This document shows positions 8,946 through 17,332 of a stretch of 64,000 bases of DNA, one piece after another. The stretch comes from Brevibacterium sp. 'Marine' (lineage in GTDB: Bacteria; Actinomycetota; Actinomycetes; Actinomycetales; Brevibacteriaceae): NCBI RefSeq assembly GCF_012844365.1, contig NZ_CP051626.1, forward strand, positions 620,001 to 684,000, in the 5' to 3' direction. Each line of letters opens with the position of its first letter. The first letter of the stretch is position 1. The position numbers and the translations under genes were made by a program. Below the pieces are notes generated by a model. It worked only from the letters and a program-made list of their open reading frames with translations, made no database searches and was not told the DNA's origin.

Positions 8946-9758
8946 ATGCGCACAGCGAAGAAGCTCATGCTCACCCCGGTGCTCGCCCTGACCGCGTTCG
9001 GCCTGGCAGCAGGCCCCGCGGCCGCGGCGACAGCCGGAAGCAGCGACTCCGAACAGGGCTGGACCTACCAGGCCGATCTCAATGAGGTCAACGACAGCGG
9101 CGCCTCGGGCGACATCATGATCACGCTCAAAGGCGATCAGGCGATGATCACCGAACACGTCGAAGGACTGGCCGAAGACTTCCAGGACGGCCCGTACCCC
9201 CACGTCCAGCACATCCACGTCAAGGCCAACGGCAGCGCCGAGTGCCCGACCGCCTCGGCGGATGAGGACGGCGACGGAATCGTCAACACCCCCGAAGGCG
9301 GAGCCGCCTACGGTGAGGTGTCCGCGACCCTGACCGACTCCGGTGACACCAGCGCCGACGCCGCGGTCGATGTCGAACACGCCGGCATCAAGGGCGGGTC
9401 GGCCACCTACGAGCGGACCATCGACCTCGACGCCGACACGAAGGAAGCGATCAAGGACGGTCGCGCCACCGTCGTCGTGCACGGACTCGATCCCGCCAAG
9501 CAGTCGCAGGAGGTCCAGGACGCCAAGAGCCCCCTCGACGACAGCCTGCCGCAGGCCGCCACGGCCCCGGCACTGTGCGGGACGCTGGCTGACAGCCAGA
9601 TGGGACAGCCGCCCAAGGGCGGACCGGACACCGGCGGCGGAAGCACCGCCGGCACCGATGACACCGTGATGCTCGCCGCCGGCGGGGGAGTCCTCGTGGC
9701 AGCGGGAGCCGCTTTCGCGATCTCCCGGAAGCGGAAGTCATCGGCCGAAACCCGGTGA
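8946..9758 (+). CDS. Secreted CHRD-domain protein with sortase-like C-terminal signal
   Basis: 270 residues. A signal peptide (MRTAKKLMLTPVLALTAFGL, cleavage probably after the AAAA stretch near residue 28) leads to a CHRD-like domain (about 40-215; HVQHIHVKANG and GGAAYGEVSATLTDSGD are characteristic). The tail has a Gly/Pro linker, GPDTG at 226-230, a hydrophobic helix (VMLAAGGGVLVAAGAAFAI) and RKRK. This is a cell-wall sorting layout with Gly where LPXTG has Leu. AGGAGGAAAG precedes the ATG. The class F sortase gene begins 29 bases downstream, so the protein is probably its substrate. The biochemical role of CHRD proteins is largely unknown. Confidence 0.85.
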   Translation: MRTAKKLMLTPVLALTAFGLAAGPAAAATAGSSDSEQGWTYQADLNEVNDSGASGDIMITLKGDQAMITEHVEGLAEDFQDGPYPHVQHIHVKANGSAECPTASADEDGDGIVNTPEGGAAYGEVSATLTDSGDTSADAAVDVEHAGIKGGSATYERTIDLDADTKEAIKDGRATVVVHGLDPAKQSQEVQDAKSPLDDSLPQAATAPALCGTLADSQMGQPPKGGPDTGGGSTAGTDDTVMLAAGGGVLVAAGAAFAISRKRKSSAETR

Positions 9759-9787
9759 CCTTCGACCACGACTGAGACAGGAGCGAG

Positions 9788-10501
9788 ATGAACGGCAAGC
9801 AGGCCAGGACCGGCCGCGGCAGAATCGCATGGACCGCGGCGGCCCTGGCCCTGCTTGCCATCGCTGCCGTGCTCATCACCGCCGGTCTTCTCACCGACCA
9901 CTCACCACCCCAACCCGATGCCGACTCCGCTGCTGAACAGTCCGAGTCGCGCACGACACCGTCGGCCGATGCACAGCCGACGGATCCCTCGACTCCCCGG
10001 ACCGAACAGAGCAGCGACGGCGATCAGCAAGCCGGTATGGAGGCCTCGGCCCCCACCCGGCTGCGGATCCCGGCGATCGACGTCGACACCAGCCTCATGG
10101 ACTTGGGGCTGACCGCCGACGACGAGCTCGAAGTCCCACCCCTGGGCAAGGACGCGCCCGCCGGCTGGTACAAGCGTTCACCCACCCCCGGCGAGGTGGG
10201 GCCTTCCCTCATCGTCGGACACGTCGACTCCGCCTCGGAGGGACCTGCAGTGTTCTACCGCCTCGGTGCACTCGAGCCCGGAGACACCGTGTCGGTCACC
10301 CGGGAAGACGGCTCCGAAGCCGAGTTCACCATCGACGACGTCACCGACTACGGCAAGGACTCGTTCCCCGACTACCGGGTCTACGGCAACACCGAGGACC
10401 CCGAGATCCGCCTGATCACCTGCGGCGGGGAGTTCGACGACGACACCGGTCACTATGAGGACAACATCGTCGTCACCGGCCACCTCAGCGACGGCGGGTG
10501 A
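9788..10501 (+). CDS. Class F sortase
   Basis: 237 residues: N-terminal membrane anchor (about 13-34), a Ser/Thr/Pro/Asp-rich linker to residue ~88, then the sortase barrel starting RLRIPAIDVDTSLMDLG. The catalytic His is H145 (IVGHVDS) and Cys is C212 (LITCGGEFD). No arginine follows C212 to the C-terminus; the nearest is R208, so the usual catalytic Arg is displaced or replaced. Family knowledge: class F enzymes are single-pass transpeptidases anchoring one or few secreted proteins. It sits directly after its likely substrate, with ribosome site ACAGGAGCGAG. Confidence 0.9.
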   Translation: MNGKQARTGRGRIAWTAAALALLAIAAVLITAGLLTDHSPPQPDADSAAEQSESRTTPSADAQPTDPSTPRTEQSSDGDQQAGMEASAPTRLRIPAIDVDTSLMDLGLTADDELEVPPLGKDAPAGWYKRSPTPGEVGPSLIVGHVDSASEGPAVFYRLGALEPGDTVSVTREDGSEAEFTIDDVTDYGKDSFPDYRVYGNTEDPEIRLITCGGEFDDDTGHYEDNIVVTGHLSDGG

Positions 10502-10537
10502 GGCTAAGCGACGGCGGGTGAGTCCCCGCAACCGCTT

Positions 10538-10630
10538 GTGAGCGCCCGCAACCGCGTGTCCAAAGGGCAGGTGCAGAGCCTTAGGGGTCTGCGCCTGCCC
10601 TTTGAGCACGCGGATGCAACTTCAGTTGCC
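10538..10630 (+). repeat. 93-bp hairpin repeat, copy 1
   Basis: Near-identical to the copy at 11553-11645 in the same orientation. The central part (10552-10613) folds into a stem of about 25 pairs: CCGCGTGTCCAAAGGGCAGG against CCTGCCCTTTGAGCACGCGG, with one G-T and one C-A pair, closed by TGCAGA/TCTGCG around a short loop. The 3' end is a second mini-hairpin, GCAAC-TTCA-GTTGC. It separates the convergent ends of the sortase and DUF4396 genes, so it may act as a bidirectional terminator. Just upstream, GCGACGGCGGGTGAG is repeated across the sortase stop codon. Confidence 0.8.
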
Positions 10631-10632
10631 GC

Positions 10633-11307
10633 CTACATGGCATGTTTGACGCCCTTCCTGACCAACACCCAGTTCGCCGGAAAACTCGTGAGGAAGCCCA
10701 GCATCATCGCAATCTGCATCATCAGCCAGAAGACCGGTGAATCGGGTTCTGGCGGCGAGGAGAAGAAGACCAGAGACACCAGTGCCATCCAGCCGAACAT
10801 GCCGACTTCGAATGCGACCAGCGAGAGTGTGTCTGCCTTGATGGCATTCTTCAGGGCGTCCTTGGGGCTGTCGTGTTTGGTGAACCCCATCCCGAAGTAC
10901 TGGAAGGCGATGCCGAAGATGTATGCCAGTGCGAACTCAACGACGTAGTCGGTGAGCAGGCTCGAACCGGCGATGACGAAGCCGGTGAGGAAGACCAAGG
11001 GTGCACCGATCATATCGCCGAGTGAGCAGCCGGCACTGCAGTGAGTTGTAGAGACGAACACGCTCTGCCAGAACGGCTTGCCCTGATCGTGGGAGTCCGT
11101 GGCATCCGTTGATTCGTGGTGCGACCGTCCCAGTGTGAAGTACGCCCAGATGCCGACGAGAGGGAAGAAAAGGCCGATGAGCGGCCAGACGAGGTTCATG
11201 ATCGGCATCATCGACTGCCGGTGGCGCGTGATGTCGATGCTGATCGTCACTGCCTGGCCAGCGCTGACGGCGAGGGAAGTCCAGGCGAGCACTTCAAGCC
11301 ATTCCAT
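10633..11307 (-). CDS. DUF4396-family membrane protein
   Basis: 224 residues with about six hydrophobic segments. The conserved core STTHCSAGCSLGDMIGAP (His-Cys-x2-Gly-Cys) is the DUF4396 signature and could hold a metal or redox pair. The ATG at 11307 has GGAGA upstream; the open frame extends 79 codons further but is arginine/proline-rich shadow. Function is not established; the motif and its position beside sulfur-assimilation genes only suggest a metal or redox role. The gene is bracketed by the two 93-bp repeats. Confidence 0.8.
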   Translation of the reverse strand: MEWLEVLAWTSLAVSAGQAVTISIDITRHRQSMMPIMNLVWPLIGLFFPLVGIWAYFTLGRSHHESTDATDSHDQGKPFWQSVFVSTTHCSAGCSLGDMIGAPLVFLTGFVIAGSSLLTDYVVEFALAYIFGIAFQYFGMGFTKHDSPKDALKNAIKADTLSLVAFEVGMFGWMALVSLVFFSSPPEPDSPVFWLMMQIAMMLGFLTSFPANWVLVRKGVKHAM

Positions 11308-11552
11308 GGCGTCTCCGATCTGCCGTGGTCCGAGCCTTCCTGTCTGTCGCAGGCGCACACTTCGATCAGTGGGCGGACGCGACTGTGGCCACTCTATTCC
11401 CATGCGCGGCGCTCGTACACCGGGTGCCGGGACCGGGTCGTTGCCACGATCGCACCTTAAGCGAATCCGCTCGACGGGGCGGCGGAATGAACGCCACTCA
11501 CCTGCCGGTGGTCGCTTCGGGCCCGGCCTCCCGACGCCGCTCACCCGCCGTG

Positions 11553-11645
11553 GTGAGTGCCCGCAACCGCGTGTTCAAAGGGCAGGTGCAGAGCCTTATG
11601 GGTCTGCGCCTGCCCTTTGAACACGCGGATGCAATTTCAGTTGCC
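11553..11645 (+). repeat. 93-bp hairpin repeat, copy 2
   Basis: Same length and orientation as copy 1. Here the stem 11567-11628 is perfect over its outer 20 pairs, because both imperfect pairs of copy 1 are A-T pairs in this copy. The last bases overlap the stop codon of the TauE/SafE gene (11637-11639), so the repeat forms part of that gene's 3' end and probably its terminator. Confidence 0.8.
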
Positions 11646-12554
11646 GACGGCCACCTCGACGCCGGCCTCCTCGGCCTCCTCGGCCTTCCGCGCCTTCGCG
11701 GCCACCCGCTCCAGGCGGACGACGTGAGCGAGCAGTGCGAACCAGACGAGAGCCAGGCCGGCGAGCGTCAGCCACACAGCAGATGCATCCAACCCGAAGG
11801 CGAGCAGGATGGTGCGGATATTCGTGAGGATGATGATTCCGCCTGCGGCGACAGCCAACACCTTCGCCGGCAGCAGCTTGACCAGCCATGCGGCGAACGG
11901 TGCGGCGATGACGCCGCCGACGAGCAGCGCCGCCACGATCTGCCACTCGATGCCCTGCGATCCCAACGCGATGAGGAACCCGAGCGAACCGCCGACGGCG
12001 ACGACGAACTCACTCGTGTCGATCGATCCGATGACCTTCCGCGGCTCCAAACGACCTGATGAGAGCAGCGTCGTCGTCCCGACCGGACCCCAGCCGCCAC
12101 CGCCGATGGCATCGAGTGCTCCACCGACGAAGCCGACCGGCACGAGCATCCCCGCACTCGGCCGCGACTTGAACTCCGGACGCTTCCCACCCAGTGCAAG
12201 GAACCGCCAGATCACGTACACCCCGAGCGCGAGCAGGATCCCCGAGATCCACGGGGTCGCAGCCTCCCCATTGAGACTGGCGAGGAACGTCGACCCGAGG
12301 ACCGCGCCGATGAAGCCGGGCCCGGCGAGGATGCCCACCGTCCGCCAGTCGACGTTGCCGAACCGATGATGGGAGATCCCCGACACCAGACTTGTGCCCA
12401 GCTCGGAGAAATGCACCGCCGCCGAGGCGGCCGCCGGTGCCGTCCCCGCCGCGAGCAGCAACGTGGTTGAGGTGACCCCATAGGCCATGCCCAGGGAACC
12501 GTCAATGAGCTGCGCAATGAGGCCGACGATCCCGAGGATGATGAGCTGACGCAT
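11637..12554 (-). CDS. TauE/SafE (TSUP) family sulfite/sulfonate exporter-like permease
   Basis: 305 residues with about eight membrane helices. LIAQLIDGSLGMAYGVTS and the later repeat GFVGGALDAIGGGGWGPV are the paired TSUP motifs. The C-terminus is a charged tail (KARKAEEAEEAG). Family members move sulfite, sulfoacetate or other organosulfur anions. Divergence from the sirohydrochlorin chelatase/sulfite reductase genes makes export of excess sulfite, or sulfur-anion uptake, the natural guess. Its stop lies in a 93-bp hairpin repeat. Confidence 0.88.
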   Translation of the reverse strand: MRQLIILGIVGLIAQLIDGSLGMAYGVTSTTLLLAAGTAPAAASAAVHFSELGTSLVSGISHHRFGNVDWRTVGILAGPGFIGAVLGSTFLASLNGEAATPWISGILLALGVYVIWRFLALGGKRPEFKSRPSAGMLVPVGFVGGALDAIGGGGWGPVGTTTLLSSGRLEPRKVIGSIDTSEFVVAVGGSLGFLIALGSQGIEWQIVAALLVGGVIAAPFAAWLVKLLPAKVLAVAAGGIIILTNIRTILLAFGLDASAVWLTLAGLALVWFALLAHVVRLERVAAKARKAEEAEEAGVEVAVGN

Positions 12555-12889
12555 GTGCTTGCCTTTCGTGGATGACGCGAAGGAGGTGGAGGCGCAGACG
12601 GTGAGGACGACGTCGACGACGCGGACGTGTCAGACGCGCAGAAGTGCGTTGACAACACACACTAGCGAAACTGTTGAGCAGAATGGGAAATCAACGGCAA
12701 TCCTACGAACTCGGTCGCCGTATGTCGAAAGATGACGCCACATGGCGAAATTACGCTGATGACAAGCCTGAGTGCAGGCCCCAAGCGGATGGGTTACGCT
12801 GTGGCAATGCATTCAAGAGTGACGAAAGCTGATCGCACCGGCCGCTCAGCCGTTGAGCAATCAACGTATTCGACTCATGGGCGGGCACT
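12555..12889. promoter_or_regulatory. Divergent control region between sulfite exporter and sirohydrochlorin chelatase
   Basis: No gene fits here. It holds a TTGACA box at 12649-12654, a TGTTGAGCA element at 12672 whose half-site is mirrored by ATCAAC ending at 12695, a perfect palindrome CGCCACATGGCG at 12736-12747, and the compact palindrome CGTTGAGCAATCAACG at 12851-12866. These are plausible promoter and operator pieces for both flanking genes; which regulator binds is unknown. Confidence 0.5.
12851..12866. promoter_or_regulatory. Palindromic operator candidate CGTTGAGCAATCAACG
   Basis: Perfect inverted repeat (CGTTGA-GCAA-TCAACG) 23 bases before the GTG of the chelatase gene, so a bound protein would block initiation. 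The GTTGAGCA half recurs at 12673 and at 13795. Confidence 0.45.
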
Positions 12890-13732
12890 GTGACACGGGC
12901 CGACGCTGGGATACCGGTGGGCGCTGTGACGGGGCTGCCGTCGGTGGGTCTGATCTCCCACGGAACCTCATCGCCGACCGGTCAGGTCCTCATCGAGGTG
13001 CTCGCCGCGGAGGTCGCCACGGACCTGCGCATTCGGGGCATCGCCGACGAGGTCATGCTCGGGCATGTCGACGTCCAGAAGCCCGACGTCGACGAGGTGA
13101 TCGCCCGACTGCCCGCCGACCGTCCGGTGATTCTCGTGCCGCTTCTGCTCTCGCCGGGCTATCACGTCCATGTCGACCTCGCCGAGGCGGTCGGTCGTGC
13201 CGCTGAATCGGGCCGTGATGTTCGACGGACCCCCACGCTCGGCCCGGATCCGCGGCTCGCGGAGATCCTCGCCGATCGACTTCCGCCCTTGCGGGACAAT
13301 GACGAGGTCATCCTCGCCGCCGCCGGTTCGAGTGACGAGCGGGCGAACGAGTCCTGCCGTGAGATGGGCATGCTGCTGGCGGCAGAGCTCGAGCGTCCCG
13401 TCGAGGTCGGCTTCCTCGCCGGCGGGGGAGTGCCGTTGAAAGACCTCGTCGAGCAGAGCCGCAGTCGCGGTGCCCGCCCCGTGCTCGCGAACTACCTGCT
13501 GGCTCCGGGATTCTTCGACGACCTCGCACGCAGACTCGTCGAGGCCGGGGCGAACGGCGACAGTGGCCCGGTGGGTGTCCTCGCTCCGCCTCTGCTCACC
13601 GGCGGCGCCGCTTCCGCTGTGCCGCCGCGGCTCGTCGACATCGTCCGCGATCGAGTCCGCGAAGGCGTCCGCGCCCAGCAGCAACCCCGCGCTCAGATCC
13701 ACGAATCCGCGCCGGACATGCTCAACGCCTGA
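12890..13732 (+). CDS. Sirohydrochlorin ferrochelatase (SirB/CbiX type, two-domain)
   Basis: 280 residues, the long form made of two fused chelatase lobes. The first lobe has the metal-binding His in GLISHGTSS and a second in SPGYHVHVDLAE; the second lobe begins at about VILAAAGSSDE. The reaction is insertion of Fe2+ into sirohydrochlorin to give siroheme, the prosthetic group of the sulfite reductase encoded next. I used the GTG at 12890; a second in-frame GTG at 12926, starting MTGLPSVGLISHG, is equally plausible. It lies 128 bases upstream of sir and is probably coregulated, since the GTTGAGCA motif precedes both. Confidence 0.85.
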   Translation: MTRADAGIPVGAVTGLPSVGLISHGTSSPTGQVLIEVLAAEVATDLRIRGIADEVMLGHVDVQKPDVDEVIARLPADRPVILVPLLLSPGYHVHVDLAEAVGRAAESGRDVRRTPTLGPDPRLAEILADRLPPLRDNDEVILAAAGSSDERANESCREMGMLLAAELERPVEVGFLAGGGVPLKDLVEQSRSRGARPVLANYLLAPGFFDDLARRLVEAGANGDSGPVGVLAPPLLTGGAASAVPPRLVDIVRDRVREGVRAQQQPRAQIHESAPDMLNA

Positions 13733-13793
13733 CCGCACTCGTGGCAGACCGTGACGCCATATGTCACTCCGTGACACAAACCCTTCGGTAATT

Positions 13794-13805
13794 TGTTGAG
13801 CAATT
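13794..13805. promoter_or_regulatory. GTTGAGCA element upstream of sulfite reductase
   Basis: TGTTGAGCAATT lies 56 bases before the sir ATG. It matches nine bases of the element at 12672 and nine of the palindrome at 12851. A separate inverted repeat, GTGAC-GCCATAT-GTCAC, sits at 13751-13767. Shared occurrence in three upstream regions of one pathway suggests a common regulator. Confidence 0.4.
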
Positions 13806-13860
13806 CGGCATTCATGTAGCGTGACTCATCACTGGTTCCCCTCAGCGTTTGGAGACAGCA

Positions 13861-15588
13861 ATGTCCACTCAGGTGGAAGAGAACAAGGAAACGGCAGGTA
13901 AACGAGCCGCAAAGCGGCCCGTCAGCCCGAAGAAGTCCAATGGGCAGTGGAAGATCGACGGTCATGAACCGTTGAACAAAAACGAAATCGACAAGGCCGA
14001 GGACAACGGCCTCAACGTTCGCGCCCGGATTGAGACCATCTACGCCAAGCGCGGATTCTCTTCGATCGACTCCGACGACCTGCACGGCCGCTTCCGCTGG
14101 TGGGGACTGTACACCCAGCGCAAACCCGGAATCGACGGCGGTCGCACCGCGAAGCTCGAACCGCATGAGCTCGAAGACGAATACTTCATGCTCCGTGTCC
14201 GGATCGACGGCGGCAAGCTCACCACCGAACAGCTGCGGGTCATTGCGGACATCTCCACCGAATTCGCCCGCGACAGCGCCGATCTCACCGACCGCCAGAA
14301 CATCCAGCTGCACTGGATCGAGATCGAGAGCATGCCCGAGATCTGGCGCCGCCTCGAAGCCGTCGGACTCCAGACCACCGAAGCCTGCGGCGACGTTCCC
14401 CGCGTCATCCTCGGCTCACCCGTGGCCGGCATCGCCGCCGACGAACTCATCGACCCGACACCGGCGATCGAAGAGATCTCCCGCCGCTACATCGGCGACC
14501 AGTCACTGTCGAACCTGCCGCGCAAGTACAAGACCGCGATCACCGGCCACCCCAGCCAGGACGTCGTTCACGAGATCAACGACTGCTCCTTCGTCGCCGT
14601 CGACCACCCCGAACACGGCATCGGCTACGACCTGTGGGTCGGCGGCGCCCTGTCCGTCGTGCCCCGCTTCGCCGAACGCCTCGGCACCTGGGTCGCCCCC
14701 GACCAGGTCGTCGAGACGTGGCTGGGCGTCACCCAGATCTTCCGCGACTACGGCTTCCGCCGCCTGCGCAACAAGGCCCGACTGAAGTTCCTGCTCGCCG
14801 ACTGGGGTCCGGAGAAGTTCCGCGAGATCCTCGAAACCGAATACCTCGGCTACAAACTCGCCGACGGTCCGGCACCGGCCAAGCCGCTCACCGCCGGCGA
14901 CCACGTCGGCGTGCACAAGCAGACCGATGGCCGCTACTACATCGGCGTCAGCCCCGTCGTCGGTCGCGTCTCGGGCACCCTGCTCGGCCAACTCGTCGAC
15001 CTCGCCGAGAAGTACGGATCCACCCGCCTGCGCACCACCCCGCACCAGAAGGTCCTGTTGCTCGACATCGAGGAGAAGGACGTCGAAGCCGTCGTCGCAG
15101 AACTCGACGCCTTGGGCCTGTCCAGCCGCAAGGACCTCTTCCGCCGCTCGACGATTGCGTGCACCGGCATCGAATACTGCAAACTCGCCATCGTCGAGAC
15201 CAAGCAGACCGCAGCCGACACCATCACCAAGCTCGAGGAGCGCCTGGCTGACATCGAGGAGCTGCCCCACCCGATCAGCTTCCACCTCAACGGCTGCCCG
15301 AACTCCTGCGCCCGCATCCAGACCGCCGACATCGGGCTCAAGGGCCAGATCGTCACCACCGACGACGGCGAACAGGTCCCCGGCTTCCAGGTCCACGTCG
15401 GCGGAGGCCTGGCCTCGAAAGACCGCGACGAAGCCGGACTCGGCCGCACCGTCCGCGGACTCAAGGTCACCGCCGAGAACCTCAGCGACTACGTCGAGAA
15501 GCTCGTCCGCCGCTTCCTCGCCGGGCGCGAGGAGACCGAAACATTCTCCGAATGGGCCCACCGCGTTGACGAGGAGGAACTGGTATGA
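13861..15588 (+). CDS. sir: Ferredoxin-dependent sulfite reductase (assimilatory)
   Basis: 575 residues. The siroheme/[4Fe-4S] ligands are C434 and C440 (CTGIEYC) and C479 and C483 (NGCPNSC). Two ferredoxin-like half repeats are visible, each with a LTDRQNIQLHWI- or TTPHQKVLLLDI-type strand. It reduces sulfite to sulfide with six electrons from ferredoxin; sulfite rather than nitrite is assigned from its cys neighbours. GGAG precedes the ATG at 13861; a TTG four codons upstream overlaps that ribosome site and was rejected. cysH overlaps the stop by four bases (ATGA), so this is the first gene of the tight operon. Confidence 0.93.
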   Translation: MSTQVEENKETAGKRAAKRPVSPKKSNGQWKIDGHEPLNKNEIDKAEDNGLNVRARIETIYAKRGFSSIDSDDLHGRFRWWGLYTQRKPGIDGGRTAKLEPHELEDEYFMLRVRIDGGKLTTEQLRVIADISTEFARDSADLTDRQNIQLHWIEIESMPEIWRRLEAVGLQTTEACGDVPRVILGSPVAGIAADELIDPTPAIEEISRRYIGDQSLSNLPRKYKTAITGHPSQDVVHEINDCSFVAVDHPEHGIGYDLWVGGALSVVPRFAERLGTWVAPDQVVETWLGVTQIFRDYGFRRLRNKARLKFLLADWGPEKFREILETEYLGYKLADGPAPAKPLTAGDHVGVHKQTDGRYYIGVSPVVGRVSGTLLGQLVDLAEKYGSTRLRTTPHQKVLLLDIEEKDVEAVVAELDALGLSSRKDLFRRSTIACTGIEYCKLAIVETKQTAADTITKLEERLADIEELPHPISFHLNGCPNSCARIQTADIGLKGQIVTTDDGEQVPGFQVHVGGGLASKDRDEAGLGRTVRGLKVTAENLSDYVEKLVRRFLAGREETETFSEWAHRVDEEELV

Positions 15589-16370
15589 GCACCACCGACA
15601 CAACCGCGAACCGAACAACGGCCCAGACACCGGCGCAGCCCCGCCCCGAACCACGTCCGGTCGAGGAGCTCAAAGCCCTCGCCGAGGCGGGTGCCCGTGA
15701 ACTCGCCGGTGACCCTGAGAACGGTGTTCCCGAGGCCAACCCCGCCGACGTCATCCGCTGGGTGTCCCGGAACTTCGACACCGCGGCCTGCGCCGTGGCC
15801 TGCTCGATGGCCGACGCCGCCCTGCCGCACTACGTCGCCCAGTACCAGCCCGGCGTCGACGTCCTCTTCCTCGACACCGGCTACCACTTCAAAGAGACCT
15901 ATGACACCCGCAACGAGGTGGCCCGCCGGGTCGATGTCCACATCGTCGACGTCCTCCCGGAGCAGACCGTCGAAGAGCAGGACGCCGAATTCGGCAAGGA
16001 CCTCTTCGCCCGCGACCCGGGCCTGTGCTGCGCCCGCCGCAAGGTCGCACCGTTGAAGAAGTCACTGAAGGGCTACGAACTCTGGTTCACCGGAGTCCGC
16101 CGTGACGAGGCCCCGACCCGGACGAACACACCGCTGATCACCTTCGATGAGAAGAACGGCCTGGTCAAGGTCAACCCCCTGGCCGCGTGGTCCTTCGATG
16201 ACCTCCTCGACTACTCGCGCGCCTTCGACGTCCCGGTCAACCCGCTGCTTGACCAGGGATACCCGTCGATCGGCTGCCAGCCCTGCACTCGCCCCGTCGC
16301 CGAAGGGGAAGACCCCCGCGCCGGCCGTTGGGCCGGATCGACCAAAACAGAATGCGGACTCCACACATGA
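15585..16370 (+). CDS. cysH: APS/PAPS reductase (adenylyl-sulfate reductase)
   Basis: 261 residues. The iron-sulfur pairs C148-C149 (GLCCARRK) and C231/C234 (CQPC) mark it as the [4Fe-4S] type that reduces adenosine 5'-phosphosulfate directly. The catalytic Cys is C257 in the terminal ECGLHT. The product is sulfite, used by the reductase encoded just upstream. No APS kinase is seen in the operon, consistent with APS as substrate. It overlaps sir and cysD through ATGA junctions. Confidence 0.94.
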   Translation: MSTTDTTANRTTAQTPAQPRPEPRPVEELKALAEAGARELAGDPENGVPEANPADVIRWVSRNFDTAACAVACSMADAALPHYVAQYQPGVDVLFLDTGYHFKETYDTRNEVARRVDVHIVDVLPEQTVEEQDAEFGKDLFARDPGLCCARRKVAPLKKSLKGYELWFTGVRRDEAPTRTNTPLITFDEKNGLVKVNPLAAWSFDDLLDYSRAFDVPVNPLLDQGYPSIGCQPCTRPVAEGEDPRAGRWAGSTKTECGLHT

Positions 16371-17332
16371 GCATCGACGCCCAGTTCAACCACGACACCC
16401 GCACCACCGCCGAGGCGGCACCCGCCCACAACTCGGGCGCGAGCCTGTCCACCCTCGACGTCCTCGAATCCGAAGCGATCCACATCATCCGTGAGGTCGC
16501 CGCCGAGTTCGAACGCCCCGTGCTGCTGTTCTCCGGCGGCAAGGACTCCGTGACGGTCCTGCACCTCGCGGCGAAGGCGTTCTGGCCGGCGAAGATCCCG
16601 TTCGGACTCCTCCACGTCGACACCGGACACAATTTCGACGAGATCATCCGCTTCCGTGATGAGACCGCGGAGAAGTACGGCCTTGACCTCACGGTGGCGA
16701 AAGTTCAGGACTACATCGACGACGGCCGCCTGCGCGAACGCCCCGACGGGACCCGCAACACTCTGCAGACCCAGCCTTTGCTCGACGCGATCACCGGCGG
16801 GAAGTTCGACGCCGTCTTCGGCGGTGCCCGCCGCGACGAGGACAAAGCTCGGGCAAAGGAGCGGATCCTGTCCCTGCGCGACGAGTTCGGCAGTTGGAAC
16901 CCCAGCAGCCAGCGCCCCGAACTGTGGAACCTCTTCAACGGCCGCCACCTGCCCGGCGAACACGTCCGCGTGTTCCCGATCTCGAACTTCACCGAACTCG
17001 ACGTGTGGAGCTACATCGCCCGCGAAGGCATCGACCTGCCCGAGCTCTACTTCGCCCACGACCGCGAAGTCTTCGCCCGCGACGGCATGTGGTGGGCCAC
17101 GGGCGAATTCTCCACCCCGCGCGAGGACGAGACAGTCACGACCAAGAAGGTCCGCTACCGCACCGTCGGGGATATGAGCTGCACCGGAGCCGTCGAATCG
17201 AGCGCCGATGACCTCGAGTCCATCCTCGCCGAGGTGGCCGCCACCACTGTGACCGAGCGCGGAGCCACGCGCGCCGACGACCGGATCTCGGCCGCGGCGA
17301 TGGAAGACCGCAAGAAGGACGGGTACTTCTGA
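16367..17332 (+). CDS. cysD: Sulfate adenylyltransferase small subunit
   Basis: 321 residues. PP-loop motif SGGKDS at 56-61 activates ATP; family segments LLHVDTGHNFDEIIRFRDE, GGARRDEDKARAKERI and HLPGEHVRVFPISNFTELDVW are intact. With CysN it forms ATP sulfurylase, making APS from sulfate and ATP. The ATG at 16367 overlaps the cysH stop; a longer in-frame start at 16328 would lie inside cysH and was rejected. Confidence 0.95.
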   Translation: MSIDAQFNHDTRTTAEAAPAHNSGASLSTLDVLESEAIHIIREVAAEFERPVLLFSGGKDSVTVLHLAAKAFWPAKIPFGLLHVDTGHNFDEIIRFRDETAEKYGLDLTVAKVQDYIDDGRLRERPDGTRNTLQTQPLLDAITGGKFDAVFGGARRDEDKARAKERILSLRDEFGSWNPSSQRPELWNLFNGRHLPGEHVRVFPISNFTELDVWSYIAREGIDLPELYFAHDREVFARDGMWWATGEFSTPREDETVTTKKVRYRTVGDMSCTGAVESSADDLESILAEVAATTVTERGATRADDRISAAAMEDRKKDGYF

